A DNA stretch of 64,000 nucleotides, from positions 248,001-312,000 of the forward strand of contig NZ_JAMBOK010000002.1 in the NCBI RefSeq assembly GCF_023715585.1. The letters run 5' to 3'. The notes beneath the pieces were generated by a model, which did not search any database, was not told where the DNA came from, and was given only the letters and a program-made list of their open reading frames with translations. The position numbers and the translations under genes are program-made. Below are positions 30,267-44,008 of the stretch, piece by piece. Source of the stretch: Sporosarcina luteola. Lineage in GTDB: Bacteria > Bacillota > Bacilli > Bacillales_A > Planococcaceae. How positions within the stretch are numbered: position 1 is the first letter of the stretch; each line of letters starts with the position of its first letter.

Positions 30267-30737
30267 ATGCCTCGTAAAGGTCCTGTTGCAAAACGCGACG
30301 TATTACCAGATCCGATTTACAATTCGAAGCTTGTCACTCGTCTAATCAATAAAATGATGGTAGACGGTAAAAAAGGTACATCACAAAAAATCCTCTATGG
30401 TGCGTTTGAACTTGTTCAAGAACGCTCAGGTAAAGACCCTATAGAAGTATTTGAAGCGGCATTGAATAATGTTATGCCAGTGCTTGAAGTACGTGCTCGC
30501 CGTGTCGGTGGTGCGAACTACCAAGTTCCGGTCGAAGTTCGTCCAGAGCGCCGTACAACTCTCGGATTGCGTTACCTTGTAAACTACTCCCGCTCACGTG
30601 GTGAGAAAACGATGGAAGAACGTCTTGCGAATGAAATCCTTGATGCTTCCAACAATACAGGTGCTTCCGTGAAACGCCGTGAAGAAATGCACAAGATGGC
30701 AGAAGCGAACAAAGCATTCGCTCACTATCGTTGGTAA
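30267..30737 (+). CDS. rpsG: 30S ribosomal protein S7
   Basis: The 156-residue head protein shows the [21 protein letters not shown]-terminus and the [11 protein letters not shown] loop that contacts 16S rRNA. Length equals the family norm. AAAGGAGG precedes it; second gene of the str operon. Confidence 0.97.
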   Translation: MPRKGPVAKRDVLPDPIYNSKLVTRLINKMMVDGKKGTSQKILYGAFELVQERSGKDPIEVFEAALNNVMPVLEVRARRVGGANYQVPVEVRPERRTTLGLRYLVNYSRSRGEKTMEERLANEILDASNNTGASVKRREEMHKMAEANKAFAHYRW

Positions 30738-30815
30738 GATCGGACGGTTTATCTATATTCGCGCTTATGCGTGATTGATTGACACCTTAATCCGAAACGG
30801 AAGGAGTTATACAAA

Positions 30816-32894
30816 ATGGCTAGAGAGTTCTCCTTAGAGAATACTCGTAACATTGGTATCATGGCTCACATCGACGCTGGTAAGACGACGACGACTGAGC
30901 GGATCCTTTTTTACACAGGTAAGATCCATAAGATTGGTGAAACGCACGAAGGGGCTTCCCAAATGGACTGGATGGAGCAGGAGCAAGAGCGTGGAATCAC
31001 GATCACTTCTGCTGCAACAACAGCTGCATGGAAAGGCCACCGTGTTAACATCATCGATACACCAGGACACGTAGACTTCACTGTTGAAGTTGAACGTTCA
31101 CTTCGTGTATTGGATGGGGCTGTAACGGTACTTGACGCTCAATCAGGCGTTGAGCCGCAAACAGAAACTGTTTGGCGCCAAGCGACAAACTACAAAGTTC
31201 CACGTCTTGTTTTCGTTAACAAGATGGACAAAACGGGTGCGGACTTCCTTTACTCTGTAGGCACTCTTCATGATCGTCTACAAGCGAATGCGGTTCCTAT
31301 CCAACTCCCGATTGGTGCTGAAGATAATTTCAGCGGCATCATCGACCTCGTCGAAATGAAAGCTACTATGTACGGTAACGACCTCGGAACGGATACGTCA
31401 GTTGAAGATATTCCGGAAGAATACCGTGAGCAAGCTGAAGAGTACCGTGAGAAATTGGTCGAAGCAATCGTTGACTTTGATGAAGATCTTATGGAAAAAT
31501 ACCTCGGCGGCGAAGAGCTGACAGTCGAGGAAATCAAAACTGCAATCCGTAAAGCGACACTTGCGGTAGAATTCTACCCTGTTGTTTGCGGTACGGCTTT
31601 CAAAAACAAAGGTGTTCAATTAGTCCTCGACGCAGTTGTCGACTACTTGCCATCACCAATCGACATTCCTCCAATGATGGGTGTCAACCCGGATACAGAA
31701 GAAGAAGAAGAGCGTCATTCCAGCGACGAAGAGCCGTTCTCCGCTCTAGCGTTCAAAGTTATGACAGACCCTTATGTTGGTAAGCTTACATTCTTCCGTG
31801 TGTATTCTGGTGTCCTTCAGTCGGGTTCATATGTTATGAACTCTACAAAAGGCAAGCGTGAGCGTGTAGGACGTATCCTGCAAATGCACGCAAACTCCCG
31901 TGAAGAAATCTCTGAAGTTCATTCAGGAGAAATTGCGGCAGCAGTCGGTTTGAAAGACACTGGAACAGGTGACACGCTTTGTGACGACAAAGCACCGATC
32001 ATCCTTGAGTCCATGGAATTCCCAGAGCCGGTTATCTCTGTTGCAATCGAACCGAAGACTAAAGGTGACCAAGATAAGATGGGTAACGCCCTTGCGAAGC
32101 TGCAAGAGGAAGACCCGACTTTCCGTGCGCACACTGACCAAGAAACAGGCGAAGTCATCATCGCTGGTATGGGTGAACTTCACCTTGATATCATCGTTGA
32201 CCGTCTACGTCGTGAGTTCAAGGTAGATGCAAACGTAGGTGCACCACAAGTTTCTTATCGTGAGACATTCCGCACTGCTGCGGAAGTTGAAGGTAAGTTC
32301 GTCCGCCAATCCGGTGGTCGTGGTCAATACGGTCACGTTTGGATCGAGTTCTCGCCAAACGAAGAAGGAAAAGGTTTCGAATTCATCAATGCTGTCGTCG
32401 GTGGTGTTGTTCCTCGTGAATACATCGGATCCGTCGAAGCGGGTGTTCGTGACTCCCTGAACAATGGTGTTCTTGCAGGTTATCCGTTGATCGACGTAAA
32501 AGCTCGTCTCTTCGATGGCTCTTACCATGACGTCGACTCCAACGAGATGGCGTTCAAGATCGCTGCTTCCATGGCACTTAAAAATGCAGCTGCAAAATGT
32601 AATCCAGTTCTTCTCGAGCCGATGATGAAAGTTGAAGTCATCATTCCTGAAGAATACATGGGCGACATCATGGGTGATATCACTTCACGCCGCGGTCGCG
32701 TGGAAGGTATGGACGCTCGCGGTAACGCACAAGTTGTCCGTGCAATGGTTCCACTTGCAGAGATGTTCGGTTACGCAACTTCACTTCGTTCGAATACACA
32801 AGGCCGTGGAGTATTCTCCATGTCATTCGATCACTATGAAGACGTTCCGAAATCAGTTGCAGAAGAAGTCATCAAGAAAAATAAAGGTGAATAA
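30816..32894 (+). CDS. fusA: Elongation factor G
   Basis: The 692-residue translocase GTPase has the G motifs [29 protein letters not shown] and NKMDKTGAD, followed by domains II to V. It drives tRNA-mRNA movement and, with RRF, ribosome recycling. GGAAGGAG precedes ATG 30816. Confidence 0.98.
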   Translation: MAREFSLENTRNIGIMAHIDAGKTTTTERILFYTGKIHKIGETHEGASQMDWMEQEQERGITITSAATTAAWKGHRVNIIDTPGHVDFTVEVERSLRVLDGAVTVLDAQSGVEPQTETVWRQATNYKVPRLVFVNKMDKTGADFLYSVGTLHDRLQANAVPIQLPIGAEDNFSGIIDLVEMKATMYGNDLGTDTSVEDIPEEYREQAEEYREKLVEAIVDFDEDLMEKYLGGEELTVEEIKTAIRKATLAVEFYPVVCGTAFKNKGVQLVLDAVVDYLPSPIDIPPMMGVNPDTEEEEERHSSDEEPFSALAFKVMTDPYVGKLTFFRVYSGVLQSGSYVMNSTKGKRERVGRILQMHANSREEISEVHSGEIAAAVGLKDTGTGDTLCDDKAPIILESMEFPEPVISVAIEPKTKGDQDKMGNALAKLQEEDPTFRAHTDQETGEVIIAGMGELHLDIIVDRLRREFKVDANVGAPQVSYRETFRTAAEVEGKFVRQSGGRGQYGHVWIEFSPNEEGKGFEFINAVVGGVVPREYIGSVEAGVRDSLNNGVLAGYPLIDVKARLFDGSYHDVDSNEMAFKIAASMALKNAAAKCNPVLLEPMMKVEVIIPEEYMGDIMGDITSRRGRVEGMDARGNAQVVRAMVPLAEMFGYATSLRSNTQGRGVFSMSFDHYEDVPKSVAEEVIKKNKGE

Positions 32895-32907
32895 TTAAAC
32901 TTCATCC

Positions 32908-32936
32908 TTGTTTCTATTATTGATTACTTGTAAGAT
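32908..32936 (+). promoter_or_regulatory. Possible tuf promoter
   Basis: TTGTTT (32908-32913) and TAAGAT (32931-32936) with a 17-nt spacer in the fusA-tuf gap. A separate tuf promoter would suit the very high demand for EF-Tu. Confidence 0.5.
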
Positions 32937-33021
32937 ATGGATAGTTGGAGGGAATTGTTTCTCCAGCATCCATGCTTATACAAACTAAAATACATTCATA
33001 TTTTTAAGGAGGAATTCCACA

Positions 33022-34209
33022 ATGGGTAAAGAGAAATTCGATCGCTCCAAGGAGCATGCTAACGTTGGAACAATCGGTCACGTTGACCATGGTAAAACAA
33101 CTTTGACTGCTGCAATCGCAACAGTTCTTTCGAAAAAAATGGGTGGAACAGCGAAATCTTACGCTGACGTAGATAACGCGCCAGAAGAAAAAGAGCGTGG
33201 AATCACAATCAATACATCACACATCGAGTATGAAACTGCAAAGCGTCACTACGCGCACGTTGACTGCCCAGGTCACGCTGACTACGTTAAGAACATGATC
33301 ACAGGTGCTGCTCAAATGGACGGCGGAATCCTAGTTGTTTCTGCAGCTGACGGCCCAATGCCACAAACTCGTGAGCACATCCTTCTTTCACGTCAAGTAG
33401 GTGTTCCTTACCTAGTTGTATTCATGAACAAATGTGACATGGTTGACGACGAAGAGCTTCTTGAGCTAGTCGAAATGGAAATCCGTGACCTTCTTTCTGA
33501 GTATGAGTTCCCTGGCGACGACATTCCTGTCATCAAAGGTTCTGCTCTTAAAGCTCTAGAAGGTGAGCCTGAGTGGGAAGAGAAAATCGTTGAGCTTATG
33601 AACGCAGTTGACGAGTACATCCCAACACCACCACGTGATACTGAAAAACCATTCATGATGCCTGTTGAGGACGTATTCTCAATCACAGGACGCGGTACAG
33701 TTGCTACTGGACGTGTTGAGCGTGGAGTAGTTAAAATCGGTGACGTTGTAGACATCATCGGTTTGACTGAAGAGCCAAAATCAACTACTGTAACAGGTGT
33801 TGAAATGTTCCGTAAGCTTCTTGACTATGCAGAAGCTGGCGACAACATCGGTGCACTTCTTCGTGGTGTATCCCGTGAAGACATCGAGCGTGGACAAGTA
33901 CTTGCTAAGCCAGGTACAATCACTCCACACACTAAATTTAAATCAGAAGTTTACGTTCTATCAAAAGAAGAGGGTGGACGTCATACTCCATTCTTCTCTA
34001 ACTACCGCCCACAGTTCTACTTCCGTACAACTGACGTAACTGGTATCATCCAACTTCCAGAAGGCGTGGAAATGGTTATGCCTGGCGACAACGTTGAAAT
34101 GACAGTTGAACTTATCGCTCCAATCGCGATTGAAGAAGGTACTAAATTCTCAATCCGTGAAGGTGGACGTACAGTAGGCGCTGGCGTTGTAGCAACAATC
34201 GAAAAGTAA
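33022..34209 (+). CDS. tuf: Elongation factor Tu
   Basis: The 395-residue GTPase brings aminoacyl-tRNA to the ribosome. Motifs [34 protein letters not shown] and NKCDMVDD are intact, followed by domains II and III. AAGGAGG precedes ATG 33022, and a strong symmetrical terminator follows. Confidence 0.98.
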   Translation: MGKEKFDRSKEHANVGTIGHVDHGKTTLTAAIATVLSKKMGGTAKSYADVDNAPEEKERGITINTSHIEYETAKRHYAHVDCPGHADYVKNMITGAAQMDGGILVVSAADGPMPQTREHILLSRQVGVPYLVVFMNKCDMVDDEELLELVEMEIRDLLSEYEFPGDDIPVIKGSALKALEGEPEWEEKIVELMNAVDEYIPTPPRDTEKPFMMPVEDVFSITGRGTVATGRVERGVVKIGDVVDIIGLTEEPKSTTVTGVEMFRKLLDYAEAGDNIGALLRGVSREDIERGQVLAKPGTITPHTKFKSEVYVLSKEEGGRHTPFFSNYRPQFYFRTTDVTGIIQLPEGVEMVMPGDNVEMTVELIAPIAIEEGTKFSIREGGRTVGAGVVATIEK

Positions 34210-34220
34210 TAACTTTTAAA

Positions 34221-34247
34221 ACCCCGCACCGGTGCGGGGTTTTTTTA
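34221..34247 (+). terminator. tuf terminator
   Basis: A perfect 10-bp palindromic stem (ACCCCGCACC with GGTGCGGGGT) followed by TTTTTTT. Confidence 0.95.
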
Positions 34248-34353
34248 TTTGAGGAAGTTTCTTGGTTGGTCAAAACATTTTGGCGCGAAAGAGTAGTAGG
34301 TTAATTATGGATTGCAGACGCGGTGAATGGGGGAGTACTTATTGATTTTCGTC

Positions 34354-34530
34354 TAGGCTCCATTAATCTAGCGAGGTCTAATTTATTTGATCAAGGCTCA
34401 ATTAATCGAACAATGCCCATTCTATCGCGTGCCAGGTCCATTCTTTTAAACAATGGCCATTCTAATGCGCGAGTAAGGTCCATTCTTTCATTTCTACAAG
34501 GATCCATTCCATCACATCCAAGGTCCATTT
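34354..34530. repeat. Degenerate array of GGTCCATT-type units, about 18-24 nt pitch, array C
   Basis: CCATT or a 1-base variant, usually preceded by GG or GG(T/C), recurs near 34360, 34378, 34398, 34417, 34438, 34457, 34480, 34504 and 34525. The pitch averages close to 20 nt but is not exact. It lies between the tuf terminator and the S10 promoter. The flanks 34248-34353 and 34531-34688 show no gene or clear signal. Confidence 0.75.
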
Positions 34531-34688
34531 AATACCCAATGTTCTTGATGATTTAAATCCTATCGAAAAACGAGCCATACTTCGCTAAAAAACCAGCTAG
34601 TTCTCACTTAAAATCGCACAAAACAGTTGTATTATGAGTAGCATCCTATTATAATAAAAAAGCTGCGAAAAGAATTTCACCAAAAGGG

Positions 34689-34717
34689 TTGCGGGATTCT
34701 TTTTCATTGTGTATAAT
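34689..34717 (+). promoter_or_regulatory. Promoter of the S10-spc-alpha superoperon
   Basis: TTGCGG (34689-34694) and a perfect TATAAT (34712-34717) with a 17-nt spacer. Confidence 0.8.
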
Positions 34718-34722
34718 GTTGA

Positions 34723-35154
<432 letters not shown>

Positions 35155-35194
35155 TTGATAAAATAAAACTTATTAAAATCAGGAGGTGTGACAA

Positions 35195-35824
35195 ATGACC
35201 AAAGGAATCTTAGGGAGAAAAGTCGGCATGACGCAAATCTTTGCTGAAAACGGCGATCTCATTCCAGTGACTGTGATTGAAGCTGCTCCAAACGTTGTTC
35301 TTCAAAAGAAGACGAACGAAACGGACGGTTACGAAGCAATCCAGCTTGGATTCGACGACAAACGTGAAAAGCTTGCAAACAAACCTGAAAAAGGCCACGT
35401 TGCAAAAGCTGAAACGGCACCTAAGCGCTTCATTCGCGAATTCCGCGGATTTGACGTAGCAGGGTATGAAGTTGGTCAGGAAGTCAAAGTCGATACATTC
35501 GCTGAAGGCGATATCGTCGATATTACAGGAGTATCAAAAGGTAAAGGGTTCCAAGGTGTTATCAAACGCCACGGATACTCACGCGGACCAATGAGTCACG
35601 GTTCCCGTTTCCACCGTGCACCGGGTTCACTAGGTGCGGTTGACGGACAGCGTGTATTCAAAGGTAAGAAATTGCCAGGACGTACTGGTGGAGACACTAT
35701 TACAATCCAAAACCTTGAAATCGTACGAGTTGACGCTGAGCGCAACTTGCTACTAGTTAAAGGTAATGTTCCAGGAGCACGCAAATCACTGATCACAGTG
35801 AAAAGCGCAATCAAAGGGAACTAA
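35195..35824 (+). CDS. rplC: 50S ribosomal protein L3
   Basis: The 209-residue protein has the globular domain and the long extension ([14 protein letters not shown]) that reaches the peptidyl-transferase centre. AGGAGGTG precedes it. Confidence 0.97.
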   Translation: MTKGILGRKVGMTQIFAENGDLIPVTVIEAAPNVVLQKKTNETDGYEAIQLGFDDKREKLANKPEKGHVAKAETAPKRFIREFRGFDVAGYEVGQEVKVDTFAEGDIVDITGVSKGKGFQGVIKRHGYSRGPMSHGSRFHRAPGSLGAVDGQRVFKGKKLPGRTGGDTITIQNLEIVRVDAERNLLLVKGNVPGARKSLITVKSAIKGN

Positions 35825-35848
35825 TTCTTAAAGGAAGGAGGAAACATA

Positions 35849-36472
35849 ATGCCTAAAGTATCCGTACTAAGTCAGACAGGTTCTTCAGTTGGCGACATCG
35901 AGTTGAACGAAGCAATCTTCGGAATCGAGCCAAATGAAGCTGTCCTATTTGAAGCATTGGTTCAACAACGTGCATCATTGCGCCAAGGGAACCATAAAGT
36001 AAAAACTCGCGCGGAAGTTGCTGGCGGTGGCCGTAAACCATGGCGCCAAAAAGGAACTGGACGTGCACGTCAAGGTTCAATCCGTTCACCACAATGGCGT
36101 GGAGGCGGTATCGTATTTGGTCCAACACAAAGAAGCTACAGCTACAAGCTTCCTAAGAAAGTTCGTCGCTTGGCACTCCTTTCAGCGCTTTCTACAAAAG
36201 TACGCGACGAGGAAATCATCGTATTGGACGCTCTTACATTCGATGCACCAAAAACAAAAGAGTTCACAAAGGTCCTTGCAGATCTTTCTATCGATAGAAA
36301 AGCATTGTTCGTAACAGCTGATCTTGACGAAGCAGTGGCATTGTCCGCTCGCAACATTCCTGGAATCAGTGTTGTTACAGCAAACGGCATCAATGTGCTT
36401 GACCTTGTCGCTCATGACAAGCTTGTCATCACAAAAGATGCAGTCCAAAAAATTGAGGAGGTGCTTGGTTAA
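35849..36472 (+). CDS. rplD: 50S ribosomal protein L4
   Basis: The 207-residue protein has the extended tunnel loop ([19 protein letters not shown]) where macrolide-resistance changes occur, here wild type. Its stop shares one base with the rplW start. Confidence 0.97.
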   Translation: MPKVSVLSQTGSSVGDIELNEAIFGIEPNEAVLFEALVQQRASLRQGNHKVKTRAEVAGGGRKPWRQKGTGRARQGSIRSPQWRGGGIVFGPTQRSYSYKLPKKVRRLALLSALSTKVRDEEIIVLDALTFDAPKTKEFTKVLADLSIDRKALFVTADLDEAVALSARNIPGISVVTANGINVLDLVAHDKLVITKDAVQKIEEVLG

Positions 36473-36756
36473 TGGAAGCACGTGATGTCCTAAAGCGTCC
36501 GGTCATTACCGAGCGTTCTTCAGAACAAATGGAATTTAAAAAGTACACTTTCGAAATCGATACGCGCGCTAACAAAACACATGTGAAGCAAGCTGTCGAA
36601 GAAATCTTCGGAGTGAAAGTTGAGAAAGTCAACGTGCAAAACTACAAAGGCAAGTTCAAACGTATGGGCAAGCATGCCGGCTACACTAACAAACGCCGCA
36701 AAGCTATCGTAACGTTGACTGCTGATTCAAAAGACATCGAACTATTCGAAATGTAA
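36472..36756 (+). CDS. rplW: 50S ribosomal protein L23
   Basis: The 94-residue protein lies at the tunnel exit, where trigger factor and SRP dock. [12 protein letters not shown] and [17 protein letters not shown] are typical. TAATG overlap with rplD indicates coupling. Confidence 0.96.
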   Translation: MEARDVLKRPVITERSSEQMEFKKYTFEIDTRANKTHVKQAVEEIFGVKVEKVNVQNYKGKFKRMGKHAGYTNKRRKAIVTLTADSKDIELFEM

Positions 36757-36789
36757 TTGGTTCGTAAATAAACAAAGGAGGGAACACCA

Positions 36790-37620
36790 ATGGCGATTAA
36801 GAAATACAAACCTACCTCCAACGGACGTCGTAACATGACTAGCTCTGACTTCTCTGCGATCACTACAGACAAGCCGGAAAAATCATTGCTTGAACCGGTA
36901 AAACGGAAAGGCGGCCGTAACAACCAAGGTAGGACTACTGTTCGTCACCAAGGTGGAGGCCATAAGCGCCAATACCGTGTCATCGATTTCCAACGTCGGA
37001 AAGATGGCATTCCAGGACGCGTTGCCACGATCGAATACGATCCTAACCGTTCTGCTAATATCGCTCTAATCAACTATGTTGATGGAGAAAAACGTTATAT
37101 CCTTGCTCCAAAAGGTTTGGAAGTGGGCATGACTGTCATGTCAGGACCTGAAGCGGACATCCGCATAGGGAACGCTCTTCCACTCGAAAACATTCCGATG
37201 GGTTCTACAATTCATAACATCGAAATGAAACCTGGTAAAGGTGGACAATTGGTACGTTCTGCTGGTACTTCCGCTCAACTTCTAGGACGTGAAGGCAAAT
37301 ACGTAATCATTCGTCTGCAATCAGGAGAAGTTCGTATGATCCTATCGACTTGCCGTGCAACAATCGGTCAAGTAGGTAACGAGCAACACGAATTGATCAA
37401 CATTGGTAAAGCAGGTCGTTCACGCTGGATGGGCAAACGTCCAACTGTACGTGGATCTGTCATGAACCCTAACGATCACCCACACGGTGGTGGTGAAGGA
37501 CGTACTCCAATTGGTCGTCCAAGCCCAGTTACACCTTGGGGTAAACCAACTCTTGGTTTCAAAACTCGTAAAAAGAACAACAAATCCGACAAACTTATCG
37601 TTCGTCGCCGTAAAAAATAA
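36790..37620 (+). CDS. rplB: 50S ribosomal protein L2
   Basis: The 276-residue protein is near the peptidyl-transferase centre; the conserved GRPTVRG...[14 protein letters not shown] stretch includes the essential histidine. AAAGGAGGG precedes it. Confidence 0.97.
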   Translation: MAIKKYKPTSNGRRNMTSSDFSAITTDKPEKSLLEPVKRKGGRNNQGRTTVRHQGGGHKRQYRVIDFQRRKDGIPGRVATIEYDPNRSANIALINYVDGEKRYILAPKGLEVGMTVMSGPEADIRIGNALPLENIPMGSTIHNIEMKPGKGGQLVRSAGTSAQLLGREGKYVIIRLQSGEVRMILSTCRATIGQVGNEQHELINIGKAGRSRWMGKRPTVRGSVMNPNDHPHGGGEGRTPIGRPSPVTPWGKPTLGFKTRKKNNKSDKLIVRRRKK

Positions 37621-37683
37621 TGTGATGACACTGCGGTTCGGTAAGAGGACCGTAGTACACTCATCACGGAGGGAGGTTTTTCC

Positions 37684-37962
37684 ATGGGCCGCAGCTTGAA
37701 GAAAGGACCTTTTGCAGATGATCATCTACTAAAAAAGGTCGACGCTCAAAAAGATGCACAAAAGAAACAGGTCATTAAAACTTGGTCTCGCCGTTCCACA
37801 ATTTTCCCATCCTTCATCGGATTGACGATTGCAGTATATGACGGACGCAAGCACGTACCTGTCTATGTGACTGAAGATATGGTTGGTCACAAACTCGGTG
37901 AATTCGTACCTACGCGCACATACAAAGGTCATGGCGCTGACGATAAGAAAACAAGACGTTAA
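37684..37962 (+). CDS. rpsS: 30S ribosomal protein S19
   Basis: The 92-residue protein starts [10 protein letters not shown] and ends with KTRR; it pairs with S13 in the 30S head. GGAGGGAGG lies upstream. Confidence 0.97.
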   Translation: MGRSLKKGPFADDHLLKKVDAQKDAQKKQVIKTWSRRSTIFPSFIGLTIAVYDGRKHVPVYVTEDMVGHKLGEFVPTRTYKGHGADDKKTRR

Positions 37963-37981
37963 TTGAGAGGAGGTTATTCTG

Positions 37982-38326
37982 ATGCAACAAGCAAAAGCTA
38001 CTGCCCGCACAGTCCGTATTGCTCCTCGCAAAGTCCGTTTGGTCGTTGATCTTATCCGGGGCAAGAAAATCGGTGAAGCTGTCGCGATTCTACGCCTGAC
38101 GCCTAAAGCGGCATCGCCGGTTGTAGAAAAAGTATTGAAATCAGCAATCGCTAACGCTGAACACAACTATGAGATGGATGTTGAGAACATGATCGTCAGC
38201 GAAGTTTTCGTTGATGAAGGTCCAACAATGAAACGTTTCCGTCCACGTGCACAAGGCCGTGCAAGTGCGATCAACAAACGTACTAGCCACATTACAGTAG
38301 TGGTATCCGAAAAGAAGGAGGGGTAA
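37982..38326 (+). CDS. rplV: 50S ribosomal protein L22
   Basis: The 114-residue protein has the tunnel beta-hairpin ([17 protein letters not shown]). The stop is 3 nt before the rpsC GTG. Confidence 0.97.
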   Translation: MQQAKATARTVRIAPRKVRLVVDLIRGKKIGEAVAILRLTPKAASPVVEKVLKSAIANAEHNYEMDVENMIVSEVFVDEGPTMKRFRPRAQGRASAINKRTSHITVVVSEKKEG

Positions 38327-38329
38327 TTC

Positions 38330-38986
38330 GTGGGTCAAAAAGTACATCCTAATGGTTTGCGGGTTGGCATCATTCGTGATTGGGATTCGAAATGGTATGC
38401 AGAAAAAGACTATGCGAATCTTCTACATGAAGACTTGAAAATCCGTGAGTACATCGAAAAACGCCTTGTCGAAGCTGCAGTTTCCAAAGTGGAAATCGAA
38501 CGTGCCGCAAAGCGTGTCAATATTACAATCCACACTGCGAAGCCGGGTATGGTGATCGGTAAAGGCGGTTCTGAAGTAGAAGCACTTCGTAAATCGTTGA
38601 ACGACATTACTGGCAAGCGTGTACACATCAACATTGTAGAAATCAAACGTGCTGATCTTGACGCGAAGTTGGTTGCAGAATCAATTGCACGCCAATTGGA
38701 AAGCCGTGTTTCATTCCGTCGTGCTCAAAAACAAGCAATTCAACGTACAATCCGTTCTGGTGCAAAAGGAATTAAAACTCAAGTTTCCGGACGTCTTGGC
38801 GGTGCTGATATCGCTCGTGCGGAACACTACAGTGAAGGTACTGTTCCCCTTCATACATTACGTGCAGACATTGACTATGCACACGCAGAAGCTGACACTA
38901 CATATGGTAAGCTTGGCGTAAAAGTATGGATTTACCGGGGAGAAGTCCTTCCAGTGAAGAAGAACTCTGGGGAAGGAGGCAACTAA
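38330..38986 (+). CDS. rpsC: 30S ribosomal protein S3
   Basis: The 218-residue protein has a KH domain with the GxxG-type loop ([12 protein letters not shown]) and the C-terminal S3 domain. GTG start at 38330 after AAGGAGG, which overlaps the end of rplV. Confidence 0.97.
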   Translation: MGQKVHPNGLRVGIIRDWDSKWYAEKDYANLLHEDLKIREYIEKRLVEAAVSKVEIERAAKRVNITIHTAKPGMVIGKGGSEVEALRKSLNDITGKRVHINIVEIKRADLDAKLVAESIARQLESRVSFRRAQKQAIQRTIRSGAKGIKTQVSGRLGGADIARAEHYSEGTVPLHTLRADIDYAHAEADTTYGKLGVKVWIYRGEVLPVKKNSGEGGN

Positions 38987-38988
38987 TT

Positions 38989-39613
<625 letters not shown>

Positions 39614-39630
39614 TGAAGGAGGTTGCAGCC

Positions 39631-39894
39631 ATGACTGAGCGTAACCAGCGCAAAGTATATACAGGCCGTGTAGTATCCGACAAAATGGATAAAACGGTTA
39701 CCGTAATGGTAGAGACACATAAAAAACATTCTTTATACGGAAAACGTGTAAAGTACTCGAAGAAATTCAAGGCCCATGACGAACTGAATGAAGCGAAAAT
39801 CGGCGATGTAGTTCGCATTATGGAAACTCGTCCACTTTCAGCTACAAAGCGTTTCCGCCTCATCGAGATTGTCGAAAAAGCGGTCATCATCTAA
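39631..39894 (+). CDS. rpsQ: 30S ribosomal protein S17
   Basis: The 87-residue OB-fold protein has [17 protein letters not shown] and an [12 protein letters not shown] tail. The ATG at 39631 follows AAGGAGG; an earlier ATG at 39613 is upstream of that site. Confidence 0.96.
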   Translation: MTERNQRKVYTGRVVSDKMDKTVTVMVETHKKHSLYGKRVKYSKKFKAHDELNEAKIGDVVRIMETRPLSATKRFRLIEIVEKAVII

Positions 39895-39933
39895 TATCGT
39901 TCGGAAAGTAAATTCCGAGAGGAGGTAGCCTCA

Positions 39934-40302
39934 ATGATTCAACAAGAAAGCCGTATGAAAGTTGCCGATAACTCAGGTGCACGTGAAGTTCTAACAATTA
40001 AAGTACTTGGTGGAACAGGCCGTAAAACTGCTAATATCGGGGACATCGTTGTTGTAACAGTGAAAAAAGCAACACCAGGTGGCGTTGTCAAGAAAGGCGA
40101 CGTTGTCAAAGCTGTTATCGTCCGCACGAAAAGCGGAGTACGTCGTAAAGATGGCTCCTACATTACGTTCGACGAAAACGCATGTGTTATCATCCGTGAT
40201 GACAAGAGCCCACGTGGAACACGTATTTTCGGACCGGTTGCACGCGAATTGCGCGACAGCAACTTCATGAAAATTATTTCACTAGCTCCAGAAGTTCTTT
40301 AA
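39934..40302 (+). CDS. rplN: 50S ribosomal protein L14
   Basis: The 122-residue protein begins [19 protein letters not shown] and has the standard length. GAGGAGG precedes it. Confidence 0.97.
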   Translation: MIQQESRMKVADNSGAREVLTIKVLGGTGRKTANIGDIVVVTVKKATPGGVVKKGDVVKAVIVRTKSGVRRKDGSYITFDENACVIIRDDKSPRGTRIFGPVARELRDSNFMKIISLAPEVL

Positions 40303-40337
40303 TCACATGACAGTGCCAATCAAGGAGGTGCGATGAA

Positions 40338-40649
40338 ATGCACGTTAAAAAAGGCGATAAAGTTATGGTCATCACCGGAAAAGACAAAGGTAAGACCGGA
40401 GTAATCTTAGCCGCTTTCCCTAAGAAGGATCGCGTGCTTGTAGAAGGCGTCAATATTGTTAAGAAACATACAAAGCCGAACCAAGCAAATCCTCAAGGCG
40501 GAATCGTCAGCCAAGAGGCAGCTATCCATGTATCCAACGTCATGCCAATCGATCCTAAAACAGGTGAGCCTACTCGCGTAGGATATAAAATTGTAGATGG
40601 CAAAAAGATTCGAATTGCTAAAAAATCCGGTGAAGCACTGGACAAATGA
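40338..40649 (+). CDS. rplX: 50S ribosomal protein L24
   Basis: The 103-residue protein has an N-terminal KOW motif ([17 protein letters not shown]). AAGGAGGTG precedes the ATG at 40338. Confidence 0.97.
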   Translation: MHVKKGDKVMVITGKDKGKTGVILAAFPKKDRVLVEGVNIVKKHTKPNQANPQGGIVSQEAAIHVSNVMPIDPKTGEPTRVGYKIVDGKKIRIAKKSGEALDK

Positions 40650-40675
40650 GTAATGGATGAAAGGAGGTCCAACTG

Positions 40676-41420
<745 letters not shown>

Positions 41421-41449
41421 TCCCCTAACTTGGGAAGGAGGTTAATGGA

Positions 41450-41848
41450 ATGACAATGAGTGATCCTATCGCAGATATGCTTACACGCATCCGTAACGCG
41501 AACATGGTTCGTCACGAGAAGCTTGAGGTACCTGCTTCAAATATGAAAAGAGAAATCGCTGAAATCTTGAAACGTGAAGGTTTCGTCCGCGATGTTGAAT
41601 ATGTGGAAGATAGCAAACAAGGCATTATCCGCATTTTCCTTAAATATGGTCAAAACAACGAGCGTGTTATCACTGGTCTGAAACGTATCTCAAAACCTGG
41701 TCTTCGTGTTTATGCTAAAACAAATGAAGTTCCTAAAGTTTTGAATGGCCTTGGTATCGCCCTTGTGTCCACTTCGAACGGTCTCCTTACTGATAAGGAA
41801 GCACGCGCGAAACAAGTAGGCGGAGAAGTCGTAGCTTACGTTTGGTAA
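41450..41848 (+). CDS. rpsH: 30S ribosomal protein S8
   Basis: The 132-residue protein ([15 protein letters not shown]) ends with the typical [10 protein letters not shown]8 binds the central domain of 16S rRNA. Confidence 0.97.
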   Translation: MTMSDPIADMLTRIRNANMVRHEKLEVPASNMKREIAEILKREGFVRDVEYVEDSKQGIIRIFLKYGQNNERVITGLKRISKPGLRVYAKTNEVPKVLNGLGIALVSTSNGLLTDKEARAKQVGGEVVAYVW

Positions 41849-41878
41849 TCTGTAACAATTGAATGGAGGTGCAATAGG

Positions 41879-42418
41879 ATGTCCCGAATTGGTAAACGTC
41901 CGATCGAGGTACCTGAAAACGTGACAGTTACTATCTCTGATAACAACGTAGTCACTGTTAAAGGCCCGAAAGGCGAACTTACAAATACATTTAATACTGA
42001 TATTAAAATCGAACAGGAAGGCAACGTCATCACTTTGACTCGCCCATCTGAATCGAAAGAACACCGTTCCATCCACGGAACTACTCGTTCCCTTCTGGAC
42101 AATATGGTAACTGGTGTATCAAAAGGTTTCGAACGTACACTTGAACTTGTCGGGGTTGGTTACCGTGCACAGCTTCAAGGCACAAAGCTTGTATTGAACG
42201 TAGGTTACTCCCACCCGGTTGAATTCACGCCGGAAGAAGGAGTATCAGTTGAAGTACCTGCTAACACGAAAATCATCGTTCGCGGTATTAACAAAGAGCG
42301 TGTAGGTGCTTTGGCGTCTAACATTCGCAAAGTACGTCCACCTGAACCGTATAAAGGTAAAGGTATTAAGTACGAAGGCGAACAAATCCGTCGTAAAGAA
42401 GGAAAAACAGGTAAATAA
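41879..42418 (+). CDS. rplF: 50S ribosomal protein L6
   Basis: The 179-residue protein has the duplicated L6 fold and the C-terminal [14 protein letters not shown] signature near the sarcin-ricin loop. Confidence 0.97.
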   Translation: MSRIGKRPIEVPENVTVTISDNNVVTVKGPKGELTNTFNTDIKIEQEGNVITLTRPSESKEHRSIHGTTRSLLDNMVTGVSKGFERTLELVGVGYRAQLQGTKLVLNVGYSHPVEFTPEEGVSVEVPANTKIIVRGINKERVGALASNIRKVRPPEPYKGKGIKYEGEQIRRKEGKTGK

Positions 42419-42452
42419 TGCCGCGTAAAGGCATTCGGAAGGAGTGACCACG

Positions 42453-42815
42453 ATGATCACGAAACAAGATAAGAACGCTGTCCGCAAAAAACGTCACGCA
42501 CGTGTGCGTACGAAAATCAGCGGAACTCCAGCGCGTCCACGCTTGAATGTTTATCGTTCAAACAAACATATCTATGCACAACTAATCGACGATATGAATG
42601 GCGTTACGATTGCTAGTGCTTCCACTATGGATAAAGGGTTCGATATGGACTCTAAGGCGAATGCTGAAGCAGCAGCTAAAGTCGGCGAGATGATCGCGAA
42701 GAAAGCCGTAGAAAAGGATGTCAAATCGGTTGTTTTCGACCGTGGCGGATACCTATTCCACGGCCGTGTGAAAGCTCTTGCAGACGCAGCACGCGAAAAT
42801 GGACTTGAATTTTAA
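42453..42815 (+). CDS. rplR: 50S ribosomal protein L18
   Basis: The 120-residue 5S rRNA-binding protein has [16 protein letters not shown] and [20 protein letters not shown] at 42453 follows GGAAGGAGTGA; an earlier in-frame GTG at 42444 overlaps that site. Confidence 0.96.
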   Translation: MITKQDKNAVRKKRHARVRTKISGTPARPRLNVYRSNKHIYAQLIDDMNGVTIASASTMDKGFDMDSKANAEAAAKVGEMIAKKAVEKDVKSVVFDRGGYLFHGRVKALADAARENGLEF

Positions 42816-42837
42816 TTAAGAAGGAGGGACATATTTC

Positions 42838-43338
42838 ATGCGTCGTAATGATCAGAATAGAAGTGAATTCGAAGAACGCGTAGTAACGATCAACCGCGTA
42901 GCGAAAGTGGTAAAGGGTGGACGTCGTTTCCGCTTCACAGCACTTGTCGTTGTCGGCGATAAAAACGGCCGCGTCGGTTTTGGAACAGGGAAAGCGCAAG
43001 AGGTTCCTGATGCTATCCGTAAAGCAATCGAAGATGCGAAGAAGAACTTGATCGAAGTGCCAATGGTTAAAGGAACGACTCCACACGAAATTATTGGACG
43101 TTTCGGTGCAGGTCAAATCCTTATCAAACCGGCAGCACCTGGTACAGGAGTAATCGCCGGAGGACCTGTCCGTGCGGTACTTGAACTTGCAGGAATCACG
43201 GATATCCTTTCGAAATCCTTGGGATCAAGCACGCCGATCAACATGGTACGTGCAACAATTGAAGGATTGAAGAATTTGAAACGCGCTGAAGAGGTTGCCA
43301 AATTGCGCGGCAAATCCGTAGAAGAACTGTTAGGTTAA
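42838..43338 (+). CDS. rpsE: 30S ribosomal protein S5
   Basis: The 166-residue protein has a double-stranded RNA-binding-like N-terminal domain and [20 protein letters not shown]. The spectinomycin-site loop is present ([10 protein letters not shown]). Confidence 0.97.
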   Translation: MRRNDQNRSEFEERVVTINRVAKVVKGGRRFRFTALVVVGDKNGRVGFGTGKAQEVPDAIRKAIEDAKKNLIEVPMVKGTTPHEIIGRFGAGQILIKPAAPGTGVIAGGPVRAVLELAGITDILSKSLGSSTPINMVRATIEGLKNLKRAEEVAKLRGKSVEELLG

Positions 43339-43351
43339 GGGGGGAAACACA

Positions 43352-43534
43352 ATGGCGAACAAACTTGAAATCACCCTTACGAAAAGTGTAATCGGCGCTA
43401 AGCCAGCACAACGTAAAACAGTTGAAGCTCTCGGTCTGCGTAAGTTGAATCAGACAGTTGAACATCAAGACAACGTAGCAATCCGTGGCATGATCAGCAA
43501 GGTTAGCCACTTAGTCACTGTTAAAGAACAATAA
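43352..43534 (+). CDS. rpmD: 50S ribosomal protein L30
   Basis: The 60-residue protein begins [19 protein letters not shown]. It lies between rpsE and rplO as usual. Confidence 0.96.
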   Translation: MANKLEITLTKSVIGAKPAQRKTVEALGLRKLNQTVEHQDNVAIRGMISKVSHLVTVKEQ

Positions 43535-43567
43535 TGCACATTTTCGATATAAGGAGGTGCCGATAAG

Positions 43568-44008
43568 ATGAAATTACACGATATGAAGCCAGCTGAAGGC
43601 GCACGTAAAGCACGTAAACGCATTGGTCGTGGAATCGGTTCCGGTACAGGTAAAACTTCCGGTAAAGGTCATAAAGGACAAAACGCTCGCTCCGGCGGCG
43701 GTGTCCGTCTTGGATTCGAGGGTGGACAAATTCCACTTTTCCAACGACTTCCGAAGCGTGGATTTACGAACATCAATCGTAAAGAATATGCAATCGTGAA
43801 TTTGGACGTACTGAACCGTTTTGACGAAGGTACCGAAGTTTCGCCTGAATTGCTAATTGAAACTGGAATCGTGAGCAATGAAAAATCAGGAATTAAGATT
43901 CTTGGAAATGGGACTCTTGAAAAAAAGATTACTGTCAAAGCTCATAAATTCTCTGCTTCTGCTAAAGAAGCCATCGAGAAAGCGGGCGGGCAAGCAGAGG
44001 TGATTTAA
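43568..44008 (+). CDS. rplO: 50S ribosomal protein L15
   Basis: The 146-residue protein has the glycine-rich N-terminal extension [20 protein letters not shown]. The stop overlaps the secY start by one base (TAATG). Confidence 0.97.
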   Translation: MKLHDMKPAEGARKARKRIGRGIGSGTGKTSGKGHKGQNARSGGGVRLGFEGGQIPLFQRLPKRGFTNINRKEYAIVNLDVLNRFDEGTEVSPELLIETGIVSNEKSGIKILGNGTLEKKITVKAHKFSASAKEAIEKAGGQAEVI

